DNA of 64,000 bases, taken from positions 649,117,420 to 649,181,419 of the forward strand of contig NC_081405.1 in NCBI RefSeq assembly GCF_030272615.1, given 5' to 3'. Origin of the DNA: Cryptomeria japonica. Taxonomy: Eukaryota > Streptophyta > Pinopsida > Cupressales > Cupressaceae. A program made the translations under genes and the position numbers. Under the pieces are notes generated by a model that saw only the letters and a list, made by a program, of their open reading frames with translations, did no database searches and was not told the DNA's origin. This document shows positions 23,503 to 34,344 of the stretch, piece by piece (position 1 is the stretch's first letter; each line of letters begins with the position of its first letter).

Positions 23503-24962
23503 TGTAGACGTATAAAAATGACCATATTCCTAAATGAATATTTAATGTTCATTTTATTCTCATTCCTCTATTTAGTTAAATCTAATTTAATTAAATCACC
23601 CACATCCTTCTTATTAATTAAATAAATTATTCAATTTATTTATTTAAAATTCACTTAAGCCCTTTATATCATTTAATTGAATAAATCATTTTATTTAATT
23701 AAATCTCTTCTCTCTACTTTTTAATTAAATTTGCATTTAATTAAATAACTCACCCCAATTAAATAAATCTAATTTATTTAAATCCCCAACTTGCAACCAA
23801 ATTGAAATAAAACAATTTATTTTAATTAAATCCTATTATCCCTCATCCACTTGCATTTTCCTACATCTCCCACTTGCCTCCTAACCCTCTTCCTAAATTC
23901 TTCTAGAATACCTCTAATCCTAATCAATTAACCTAAACCCATCAATTATCCCCTTTCCCTAAATTTGAGGAGGTCACTTCTCAAATTTGGAGTAAAGTCT
24001 TCCAAAGGCATTAAAACCTTTATGCCTTCAACAAGCTAACTTGTTGAAAACCCCCAAATTTGGAAGGACTCTTACAAATTTGTCACCAAAGTCTTCAAAC
24101 CATTAATGGTTAACTAACCCTTAGTGACATGGTTAGAGACTTTTTGGCTAACTTAACCCTCATCTAACCCAGGGGTCTCATCAAGCATTCATTGCTTTGA
24201 CCATGGTTATCCCCTTAACCTTTGCACAAGAGTTTATCCTTTGGGTAAAAGCTTTATTCAATGGATATAACCTTAACCTAACCTTAACCTTTACCTTCTA
24301 AGGTAACCTTCATGTCTTCTCAAGCATTTAATGCTTCTTACCTCTCCTCTCAAGCAGTCTTATGTTGACAATCATCACCATTTCATTGGCAAGAATTGCA
24401 AAAATGGATTGATGGCTTTCAATCCCGACCCTTGATAAGATCCTTCAATCTTGACCATCCATTGTCCTATTTTTCCTATAAATAGAGCTCTCATCCTCCA
24501 TTTTTAGCATTAGGCTTATACTTAATTTTAACAAGCATTTAGCCTCTCTTTGCAATAGGAATTAATCTAATAAGTATTTTAGAGTATTTCTATCATCTTA
24601 GCTTAAATCATATAACTAGTATATCATGTTAGGATAGTATTTTTACTAACCTTGTCATCTTATCATCTAGTTTAGTTCATTTACTAGAATCATGCATAAA
24701 TAGGATGCATTCATACTAAATTCAGTCAAAAGCATCACTCGTTCTTGCATTCATCATCCCTAAGTCACTTTTCTCAGTGATCTGAGAGCAAAGGCATTGG
24801 CTTGAGAGACCTTGTGAGATAGAGAACCATGGAACACTCCTTGGGAAGTTGAGTCATTCCTCATGGCTCCATAACTTGCACCAAGAGTCCCATGGGTGTG
24901 TGGGAAAGTCCTTGAAATATTTTTACATTTTCCATTTCATCGAACCACTTTTCCCGCATACA
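23503..24962 (+). repeat. 3' LTR of the Tat element (1460 bp)
   Basis: Matches 6428-7890 throughout, from TGTAGACGTATAAAAATG to CATACA. It differs by scattered substitutions, a short duplication of CCTTAACCTAA-type sequence near 24270-24290, and a deletion of about 20 bp near 24505. TATA box at 24477-24484. Confidence 0.95.
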
Positions 24963-24967
24963 GTAAC
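24963..24967. repeat. Tat element target site duplication, right copy
   Basis: GTAAC, identical to 6423-6427. LINE ORF2 coding sequence resumes straight after it. Confidence 0.9.
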
Positions 24968-27900
24968 TACCAACAGCTGAATAAGAGGATCTATTGCAGG
25001 CTGGACAAACTTTACTTCAATAAAAGCTACTTTGATATTGGCAAAGGAGCCAATGGAGATCATTACTCTATCTCCCCATACATACTATCAGATCACCACC
25101 CCATAAAAATGGGAATTGACCTCTCCCCATCTGATCACCTCCCCTCTTCAAGACCTCCTTCCTTCACCTTAAACACTAGACTCTTGGAGGATGAGAATAT
25201 TTTCTTTGCCCTGGCCTTCATTAGACTTTTTAATATGAAATATGAAAACTGACTCTCTAAGATTGATAAATGGAACTTGAACATTAAAAGCTGGACCACC
25301 CTCTGCCAAACAATAGGGAAAAAGAAAGCCAAGGATGCTAGGTGGGTAGAACGGTTGCTCTAGGAAGACCTTTGTATCGTAGAGATAACTCTTCAGAACT
25401 CTCCTAATGATGAAAACCTTACTAACACTCTGGTGTCAATCAAAGACCACCTTAAGAAGATCCAAAATGAGAAAATTAGAGGGTTGAAAACCAGGACCAA
25501 ATTAAATTGGTTGGACTCAGGAGACAAGGGCTCAAATTTTTCTTCCAATTGCTTAAAGTCAAAGAGGCAAAAGAGAACATCAATGCTATCTGGGATAACA
25601 ATACCCATATTATAGGCTCAGAGGAGATCCTAAAGTGCTTCACCCAGTTCTACCAAAATCTATTCACTGCAAAAGAGTTAAATGATGAATATAGGGCTAC
25701 CACGGAGCTCATTAAGGAATTGATCCCAACTAAGCTTAATGTTGAGGATTACGAGTTTATAGGGAAACCCATCTCAAAAGAGGAAATTGTAAAGGTCATC
25801 TCCTCAATGGGCAATGACAGGTCCCCTGGACCGGATGGCTTTCCAATGGAATTTTATAAGAAAAACATTAGGTGGATTGTAGGTGACCTCCACGACCTAT
25901 ATCTGGAAGCTATTAGCAAAGGAACCCTGGGCAAAGAAATCAACCAAGGGGTCATCAAGCTCATCCCTAAGGAGGGGGACAAAACATTTCTAAATAATTG
26001 GAGGCCTATCACACTACTAAATGTATCTTATAAGATATTGGCCAAAGTGGTAGCTAACAGGTTGATTAAAATTCTGCCAAAAAAAATCAGCCCCACCCAA
26101 ATAGGTTTTGTTAAAGGCAGATATACCCTAGAGAACTTGGTAACCTGCTGGGAATCTCTTGAGTGGGCTAAGGACTCAGGACAGAATGGGGACATGCTGT
26201 TGATTGATTTTGAAAAGGCATATGATAGAATAGAGTGGAGCTTCATAATAAAGATGTTAGTAAGTTTGGGGTTTCCGGAGACATTCTGTAAGGTAGTTCA
26301 AACATTACTCTGTGATGCCAATGCTGTTGTTGATGTAAATGGAAACAGATCTAGTAATATTGTTCTTTCCAGGTCAATAAGACAGGGCTGCCCACTTGCC
26401 CTGACCCTATTTGTACTGGATGTTGATGCTATGCACTATGTTCTTAAGGACTTCAGTATAACCCCCAAGGTCAAAGGCATCTCTCTCCCTAATAAAGAAG
26501 AAATCATCAATGTCCAGTTTGTTGATGATACAACTATTTTGTTAACCTTGGATGAGGAAAACTTATCCTCTTTGCTATATAATATTGAAATCTTCTGTAA
26601 GGCCTTAGGTAGCAAAATTGCCCTCCATAAATCTACCTTGCTAGGATGGACCGATTCCCCTCCTAACTGGATGTCCAAATTTGACTTGAAATGGGGAGGA
26701 CCGAACACTATCACTAGATATCTAGGTATTCCCTTATCTATCTCCCTAAATTTGAAAGAAATGTGGGAGTGGTTTAGGAATAAGGTGGATAAAAAACTTA
26801 CCAAATGGAATAGGAACTTCCTCTCCCTGGCAGGTTGGTTTCAGGTCTATCAAAAAATCTTGTCGTCATATAACATCTATTGCTCCTTAGCTTGGCTATT
26901 CAGTAATTACTAGTTCAACTATCTTCAAAAACAAATCAGGAAATTTCTATGGTCAGATGGGAAGGGGAACAGGAAACAACATGCTGTTAAATGGGATTGG
27001 TGTGTTAGATCTAAGATGCAGGGGGTATGGGCCTCAAAGACCTTAAAACTCAGGGAATTGCCCTGGCTGCCAAATGGATTTTTAAAGCCCTTGATGGCTA
27101 TGAACCTTGGAAAATTCTGATCAGACACAATATACATCGCTCCACCCCTAAAAAGGCAAAAAATTGGAAGAACTTGCCCATGGGGGACCTGATTGATGGT
27201 AATTTCAAGATCTCTCTTGTGGGATTAGACATCTTCAATTCTATATGGAGGGCTTGAAACCATGTCAAACAATTCATTAGTAATAGGGGCATTGTTGATA
27301 ATAAGGGATCTCTCAACTTGGGCAGATCTATGTGGTGGAATACTTTACATAATGGAAAGCAACATGCATGTCTTCAAAGGTGTTCTACCTTGAAGTGGCA
27401 CAACTCAGGGTTGGTTACTTTTGAACACATCCTGAAAGATGGTACCTTGATCTCTTGGAATGCCCTTAGCTCCGAATTCAACCTCCCCATCTCCCAAGCC
27501 AAAACCTACAATGTCCTCAAGTTTGCACTCGATCCCATCCTCTCCTCACCTGCCCCTTCTTCACCCTCCCCAATCTCCTCCCTCTATTGGAGAGATGGCT
27601 CCCCTCTTCCTCTAATAAAGGCCAAACTGATCTACTCTACCCTTGTTGATTCTGAAGATATTCTAACCCATCTCAACAATATTTGGAACCTCACCTAGGA
27701 TTCTAAAAAGTGGCACACTAGTTTCTTAAGATTCTGGTCTAATCTAACTGAACCAAAAAATAAATTCTTTGCTTGAAAACTTTTGCTTCACAAGCTCTCA
27801 CTTAAAGATAATAATGGAAACCCCCTACTGTGTAAACTGTGTCATTTCCCTGAGTCCATGCTTCATATTTTCTTTGAATGTCATTTTTCCAAAGAAGTAT

Positions 27901-28478
27901 GGAAATTGTTTGACTTCTCAGTTGATAATAAATGTCTTTCTATTGAAGAGGTGGTACTTGGTTATGTTAAAGGTGGCAAGAAATGTGCTAATCTTTTTTG
28001 GTCTGTTCTCTCCTTGGAAATCCTTTGGATCATTTGGAAATCTAGGAATGGTGATGTGTTTATTGGAAATGGTAGATACCTCATCGAGTCTCTTAGGAGG
28101 CGCATTCGTTACCTTGTTTCTATGCAGGTCACTGTGGTTCTATGGCTAGACGAGGACAAATTTGACAGATGGATGAATGATGGAACAACTCTTGTCTTCA
28201 TCCGAGAACTGTCCCATGGCTTCACTTGGGACCGTATGGGAAGCAACAAGACACACTTTGAGTAGGCACTAATGAGATTTATGTAGGAGATGGAGGCAAG
28301 ACAACAAAGAGAGGATTTTATTGAGCTGGAACTAGAAGGTCTGCCTTCCCACCCCTTTAGAGACCAGTTCACTGAAGGAAATGTACTGGTGTGGTGCGAA
28401 GGTGAGCTAGGATGGACTACGTGGCTCCCCCCCATGGGAGACAATATTGATCCTGACTCCTCCTTCCTATTTAGTTAG
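24968..28478 (+). pseudogene. LINE ORF2: end of endonuclease, RT and C-terminal zinc region
   Basis: Continues the frame broken at 6427. The end of the endonuclease carries YCRLDKLYFN and LSDHHPIKM (about 25095). A linker with a TGA near 25250 and a TAG near 25361 and a frameshift near 25535 follow. The RT core is open from about 25540 to 26913, with SPGPDGFPMEFYK (25825-25860), LNNWRPITLLNVSYKILAK, FEKAYDRIEW, IRQGCPL and the catalytic FVDD at 26518-26529. After a stop at 26911-26913 and a frameshift near 27020, the C-terminal zf-RVT-like region has LLCKLCHFPESMLHIFFECH (about 27815-27880). The frame carries TAGs at 28263 and about 28284 and ends at 28478. Confidence 0.9.
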
Positions 28479-28696
28479 TTGACAATCCTCTATGATATAT
28501 TTTGTATATGGGACATCCAACTCTATAATTTTGTATTTCAGTCACATCCTGTGTATAAGGCCACATAATATGGCCCGCTGACCTTCCTGACATGGTTTTA
28601 TTGTCACTATGAGATCTAAATTCTAGCTGGTTGTGTGTTCTCCTGCCTAGACTTCTAAATTTTGTAATGATATTTTATGATACTTAATACAAAAAA
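28479..28696 (+). other. LINE 3' untranslated region and poly-A start
   Basis: About 210 bp of non-coding sequence ending in TTAATAC followed by ten A residues (28691-28700). The last four A residues are shared with the target duplication. Confidence 0.75.
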
Positions 28697-28706
28697 AAAA
28701 TGCACT
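28697..28706. repeat. LINE target site duplication, right copy
   Basis: AAAATGCACT, an exact repeat of 4675-4684. Confidence 0.75.
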
Positions 28707-30109
28707 TTCTAATAAGTTAATCTAGATACCAATGAAAACTATATCCTTTTAATTTCATATAGAAGCCAAGCTCTATACATGTAGGCGAACAAATAAATGA
28801 AATTGCAAGATGTCAAAGTGAAGATGACTTATTAATACATGAATAAACCCATATATTTCTTATGTAAATTTAAAATATACCTTACAAAATCTTTATAAGG
28901 ATTTTACAACCTTCTATATGACACAAAAACAAAGTTGAGAAAGACCTATGAAATCTTTAGAAACACATACAATAGACATGGAGACATTTACAAGCTACTA
29001 AACATCAGGGATAACTTTAAGAAAACCCCTCCTGAGGAACTATGTAAAATCCTGGCGAATCAGACATTATTTTTAGGGAGAAATTTTCATATCGATGGCA
29101 ATTTTTTTTTTAAAAAATGGGAAAAAAATTATTTTGTATTGGCGATTTTTTTTCTAGGCTATGAAAATTCCATAAATTTATGGTGAATAATACCTTTTTC
29201 TATGGGGAAAATATTTATTGTGGGAGGCGAATAATTTTTGTTAAAAGGAACAAATATATAATTGTATGAGAGAAAAATTTTACTCCGAAGGAAAATTATT
29301 TAAATGTATTGGCAATTTTTATCCACCACTTGAAAATTATTTAAATGTATTGACGATTTTTTCCACCGCTTGAAAATTATTTAATTTGTTTTGGCGAATA
29401 TTTTGTTATTTATGGTACAATATATAATTCATTGGCGATTTCATGAATTCATTAGCATTAATAGACAAGGCAGTGAAGGCACATCACATCACATCAGTAC
29501 ATCACATCACATAATACATTGAGTCCGGACTCTGCACGATGTATCAATAAGCACAACCTCTTTGAAACGTGAAGGGTGACACATACCTAAAATATATCAA
29601 TGATTTTAAACCATTCGATGATCGTAGATCAATGACTGAAGTTTTATTTCGGCCCAATTTTCTGAAGAGAACATAGCTCACCAGAAAGTGCCCGGAATGG
29701 AATTGGATTCAATAGACACATATCAAATGTCACGAATCACGATTGATAATTTTGTTCATTTAATATATATCTATTCACTTACGGCAATCCACTCTGTCCC
29801 CATGACTTCCAATGTGATACTTACCAATTTGGTACTGGTTCATAGCTGTTTACATTTTCGCACAATAGTGCATTTATGGGAAAGATTTATAGAGATACGA
29901 AAGATTAAAAAAAAAATTATATCAGTTAATACAGTTAAAGAAGTAATTATTACAATCAAGAGCTTCAACAATTTATGTATGATCTCTCACTCTACTTCTT
30001 TCATCTTCAATTAACCTTTGCCATTTGGTAGATAAATCGTCGGAGCTCATTGTATTTTAGGTTTATAGGCTCAGGTTGTTTGGACACTCCCATCTGCTTG
30101 AGAAGCATT
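28707..30109. other. Non-coding region with TTGGCGATTTT-type repeats
   Basis: No real ORF. Between 29090 and 29450 the words TTGGCGATTTTTT, TTGACGATTTTTTCC, TTGGCGAATA and CTTGAAAATTATTTAA recur, including a clear tandem pair of about 43 bp at 29305-29385. A CATCACATCACATC run lies near 29485-29515. The origin is unknown. Confidence 0.55.
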
Positions 30110-30653
30110 TCTACAGAGGACCAGAGGGCCTTTCTAGGCTTCGTTAGAGACCCAACCCTCCAATGTCTGCAATGAGGTTGGGTCATTCACCAATGAGGCT
30201 GTGCAGATGGTGCTGGGCAGAGAGTTTTTGCGAAATGAAAATAGGTACCGTGTTAACATGGACATTACTTCCCGCTTCTTAGCATCTCTTCTGGACTTGG
30301 GAGGAGACAAGGTGGATATGTTGATGCTATTGAGAAAGGTTTTTAAGGAAGACTTCCTTGGAGATGACATTACTCTTGTTGTCCTTCCAGAAGTAGGGGT
30401 GGGGATCCCTTAGGTGAGTGAATTATCCAAGCTTCTCCTCCCTGACCAAATAGTGTCAGTGGCCAGGCAACCATTTCTCCTAAACCTGAATGCGGAGCAG
30501 TTGACGCGTCACATGAAATGGGCACAAATTGGCAGGGACTTCCTCTGGAAATGGTTCCTCTTGGATGACTTTCCAAACTACATGTGGATTGAAGAATTCT
30601 CTCAGATTATGCTATTTGAAGAATTCTACATGGAAGGAAGGCCAGATTCTTAG
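30110..30653 (+). pseudogene. Unrecognised gene remnant
   Basis: Coding-like sequence in two frames. A first stretch (30110-30170, TEDQRAFLGFVRDP) runs into a second frame opening near 30165 with FTNEAVQMVLGREF. This continues MDITSRFLASLLDLGGDKVD and, after a TAG at 30411-30413, through LLLPDQIVSVARQPFLLNLN and WAQIGRDFLWKWFLLDDFPN to a stop at 30651-30653. The composition is that of a real protein: amphipathic helices and acidic loops, with few stops. The SRFLASLL and LLLPDQ style recalls plant transposon-associated N-terminal domains. I cannot assign a family. Confidence 0.45.
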
Positions 30654-31356
30654 GGCAAAATTGTAAACAATTCCACTACCTGTGCCCTATCCCCGCCCCC
30701 CTATAGTTTTTTTTTCCTATGTCCTTGAACCCTAACAAGCTCAGTGCCAGTGGCTCACTCATTTTGGCTTTTAAGTTTTTGGGGGACTCAAGTCTCAGAC
30801 AAAAAAATTGTAAATTTCAAAAGCATAAATATTAATTATAATTTTTCAAATTCCAGTTTGTTTCAGTTTGCCTCTTACAGTCTTATGGATATAAAAATGC
30901 TTTCTATAATTCTATTTCATTTGTATTAAATAATTTCTTTCAAATGCTTTTTGTATATGAGCTACATTATTTCAATTATTTGTTAAACAATGGATTATAG
31001 AAATAAATTTAATACTGTGATCTTTTTTATGTAATGCTATTAAAAAAAAAAAATTAGTTCGTTCCATTAATTATTTGTACATTGATTATGGTTGATTATA
31101 ATTTTATAAATATATACTATATAGTCATTCAAAATACAAAATTTCAAAAGTTTCAAGATACAAAAGTTTATTGGTAAAGGTTTTTTCATTCTATTAATTC
31201 AAAAGTTTCATGATATTAAATTTGCAGTCATTCATGCATAAACACAGATAGAGAGAAAACCATACTGCCCACAGCTTATAACAAGTTGACAAAAAAACCA
31301 GTTCATTGCCGATAGGCCGCTCACTCAGTCTCAGTATCCCCCCGGGTCGCCTCCTC
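30654..31356. other. Non-coding AT-rich spacer
   Basis: Lies between two convergent gene remnants. It has long A/T runs (for example 31044-31055) and nothing I recognise. Confidence 0.6.
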
Positions 31357-32030
31357 CTAGTCCCTTCCCTCCTCGGAGGTCGATGCTTTGGCTTTCCCTT
31401 TTGCCGCTTCATCTTTCATTTTTGGAATGCAGTTTAGGCACTCGAAGTCAGGGTCGCCCTCCAAGCTTTCCAGTAATTGTATGGCCCTTCCTTCTTCAGC
31501 CCTATCTCTCAATTCCCTACCAACCTCCATCCTTGCCACCACATGCAAAGCTTTCAGGACTTCATCCACCCTGGTTAATTTCACAAAGAGTTTCATCTCT
31601 TCCCACCCCACTCGGGCACATTCATGGCACTGGTATTTGATTTCATCCTCTAGGCCACGAATAAAAGGAAGTAATTCATCCTGGTCGTCCCCTTCCTTAA
31701 TTTTAATGCCAACTCCTGGCACCACCCACTCCAAGATTGAATCCAGGTTAATCAAAAAATCCCCATCAATCAATTTGACCAATGTGAGTTTTACCTTTTC
31801 CACCTTCGATTCGAATTCACAGGCCCACGCCAGAATCAGAGAGTAAACCTCCATGTTAGTTCGATACCAGTGACTGATATGTGGCACCTCCTCCGCAAGC
31901 ATCAGTCGAGCTGTCACCCACAACTTCTCCTCCTTAAACCTGAATAGTAATTGCATTCGTTTATCAGATACTTTGCCCAAAAAGGGCACCAACTTCTTGT
32001 CTGTTCGACTTGTGTGAAATTGGCCTCCAT
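31357..32030 (-). pseudogene. Unrecognised gene, about 222 codons, one frameshift
   Basis: On the minus strand the ATG at 32030-32028 has a strong start context (GACCATGG). The frame begins EANFTQVEQT and shifts by one base near 31994. It then stays open for about 210 codons to the stop at 31357-31359. The protein is mainly helical and acidic, with FRFKEEKLWVTARLMLAEEV, a SKVEKVKLTLVKLIDGDFLI segment, three cysteines near YQCHECARV and ECLNCIP, and a Lys/Ala/Ser tail. No signal peptide or membrane segment. A single lesion over 670 bp suggests it is younger than its neighbours or was recently under selection. Family unknown. Confidence 0.55.
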
Positions 32031-32625
32031 GGTCACCTGCAATTTCAAAAGCACTTCCTGCAAAAAATGTCTTACAAAAGCTACGATTCTACGAACTACA
32101 GATTTGTTCTGCTTCAAAGCAAAAACTGGTACACAGATCAAAAGGTAATAAATTTTTCCTCCGTCTTATAGGGCGGGTAATGAATGTGCATGATAAGGCA
32201 TTAATGCCATGAGATCAAGAAAAAGATTTCCTGCCATCCTCCCCTTCCTCCGTTTGTGCGACATGCCGCAGACAACTCCTTCTGCAACAATTAATCGCCA
32301 CCTTGGCATTTGTACTTTCCAAATTTGCTCGCCTTAACAGGTTGAGGACTGTACATTTTTTTAAATTAATACACTAAATTTATGTTGAACTTTTATATAT
32401 ATTTTTAAACTATTTTTTAAAATTATATGTCGTAAACATATTTTCAAAGAATTTTGTTAAACTTTAAATTAATATTTTAGATTTAATATTGAATGTTTTT
32501 TTTTTTATATTAAACTTTTACCTTTCAAATTGTATATCAAAATTTTTTATTTTTATTTAGTTATTTGTTTTATTCTAGAAACTAAGTTTCATGTTTTATA
32601 CTATTTTCGAATTTCAAATTTTTAT
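32031..32625. other. Non-coding, possible minus-strand promoter
   Basis: On the minus strand CCCTATAAGACGG at about 32161-32173 could be a TATA box, about 140 bp before the ATG at 32030. From 32355 on the sequence is very AT-rich with no coding signal. Confidence 0.35.
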
Positions 32626-32741
32626 AAATAATATTAACATTATATTTAATAGTTATCTCAAACTATTGCACATCTTTAATTACAAATAATATTAACATTA
32701 TATTTAATAGTTATCTCAAACTATTGCACATCTTTAAAATT
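32626..32741. repeat. 58-bp tandem duplication
   Basis: Two near-identical copies at 32626-32683 and 32684-32741 containing AATAATATTAACATTATATT and CTCAAACTATTGCACATC. Confidence 0.88.
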
Positions 32742-32754
32742 TATATGTCTCTTA

Positions 32755-33830
32755 TTATGGGACCGACGACATCTCACAACACTCAAGTTCTCAACAGGTA
32801 TCACCGTCCGTCGGATGAGCAAAGATCAACGACTTAGGGTGGATTTCGGCCCAAATGTGGGTAGTGAACACATTTGTGAGAACTTAGCCCGGAATTGAAC
32901 ATTTTAAATTTAATTAAATATAATTAAGTCTATAGACTATAAATCTCTTTTTCGGGCGAAATTTTAAAATGATTAAATAGACTTTAAAAACAGACCCAAA
33001 AAGTGACACAAGTATGGTGACATGCCAGAAAAATGGCAAAAGTCATGGGACCCACTTCATTTGAAAACCAAGTATCATCAACCATTGGATGAACAAAGAT
33101 TAACGACTTAGGGTGGATTTCAACCCGAATGTGGGAAGTGAATACCTTTATGAGAACTTCACCCGGAATTGGACATTTTAAATTTAATTAAATATAATTA
33201 AGTCTATAAAGCTTTTTTTTGGGCGGAGGTTTAAAATGATTAAATAGACTTAAAAATCAAACTCGAAAAGTGACACGAGTATGGTGACATGCCAAAAAAA
33301 TGGCAGAAGTCATGGGACCCACTACATTTGAAAACAAGTACCATCGACTGTTGGATGAACAAAGATCAACGACGTAGGGTGGATTTCGGGGCGAATGTGG
33401 GAAGTGAACAACTTTCTTAGAACTTTGCTCGGAAAAGTGACATGAGTATGGTGGCATGCCTGAAAACTGGCAGAAGCCATGGGACCCATGACAACTGACA
33501 ACAGGTACCATCATCCATTGGATGAGCAAAGATCAATGGCTTAGGGTGGATTTCGGCCCGAATGTGGGAAGTGAACACATTTGGGAGAACTTCGCCTAGA
33601 ATTGAAACATTTTAAATTTAATTAAATATAATTAAGTCTATAAAACACTTTTTCGGGTGGAAGTTTAAAATTATTAAACATACTTAAAAAATAGACCCGT
33701 AAAGTCACAACAGGTACCTTGGTCCCTCGTCCGTTGGATGAAAAAAGATCAATGGCTTAGGGTGGATTTCGGCACGAATGTGGGAAGTGAACACATTTGG
33801 GAGAACTTCGCCCGGAATTGAACGTATTAC
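32755..33830. repeat. Degenerate tandem array, about 270-bp unit, five copies
   Basis: Five head-to-tail copies, each with AGGGTGGATTTCGGCCCGAA at about 32836, 33110, 33376, 33543 and 33758. Each also has GTGGGAAGTGAACACATTTG and TTTAATTAAATATAATTAAG parts. Full units are about 270 bp; the third and fourth have internal deletions (spacings 167 and 215 bp). A partial unit precedes the first. No ORF is conserved across units, so this looks like a small satellite array or repeated regulatory region of unknown origin. Confidence 0.85.
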
Positions 33831-33834
33831 ATTT

Positions 33835-34024
33835 AATGTCCTCAAAATTTATACTGAAGTAGTTAATGTTTTGTCCTTCGGCATCGAATAGTTATTAATA
33901 ATAATTAATAAAATTACAACATGATTCTTAATGTCCTCGAAATTTATACAGAAGTAATGAATTTTTTGTCCTTTGACATCAAATAGTTATTAATAGTAAT
34001 TAATAAAATTGCAACATGATTCTA
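33835..34024. repeat. 95-bp tandem duplication
   Basis: Two adjacent copies (33835-33929 and 33930-34024) starting AATGTCCTC and ending CAACATGATTCT. Confidence 0.88.
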
Positions 34025-34344
34025 GATATTTTTCCCTTTAGGTTTTACTTTTCTACTTTTCAGAGTTTTCAAAATAAGAGACTCGTAAATCATAATCATC
34101 TTTCATTTCATGGAAAAACCTATAAATCGAGGGAGATTTAGAAACAAATACTAGATTGAGCAATGCAAGTTGCAACAGAGACTGTCTGCACCAATCTAGT
34201 GAAATAGAAATTCCAATTTCCGAGTAAAATCTAGAACACCTACATCCCACCTTTTTTGCTTTTGATAATCTTGTGGTCCAATTTGAGGGTCAGGATTTTC
34301 AGGTTTTTATCTAGCATTATTTTGAATTATTAACAATAATAGTG

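Larger units (their letters stand above)
6428..24962 (+). mobile_element. Tat/Ogre-like Ty3/gypsy retrotransposon, 18.5 kb
   Basis: A full-length but inactive element with two LTRs, PBS, long leader, gag, protease, linker, RT, RNase H, a second (archaeal-type) RNase H, integrase, a long 3' region with tandem repeats and an antisense gene, a polypurine tract and the 3' LTR. The order RT-RNaseH-aRNaseH-integrase, the very long size and an antisense ORF before the 3' LTR are hallmarks of the Tat lineage (Ogre, Grande and relatives). The two LTRs are clearly alike but differ by scattered substitutions and indels, for example about 20 bp missing from the 3' LTR near 24505. The insertion is therefore old. 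It sits in the LINE in the same orientation. Confidence 0.93.
4685..28696 (+). mobile_element. 5'-truncated L1-type LINE, split by a Tat element
   Basis: A non-LTR retrotransposon on the plus strand, bounded by the 10-bp duplication AAAATGCACT and ending in a 10-A tail (28691-28700). It keeps the C-terminal part of ORF1 (damaged zinc knuckle) and most of ORF2 (AP-type endonuclease, reverse transcriptase with FVDD, C-terminal zinc-finger region). ORF1 is cut off at the left edge, as expected from incomplete reverse transcription. Positions 6428-24962 are a later LTR element; without it the LINE would be about 5.5 kb. No RNase H domain is evident, which fits the L1 clade. Several stops and frameshifts make it inactive. 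Confidence 0.85.
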
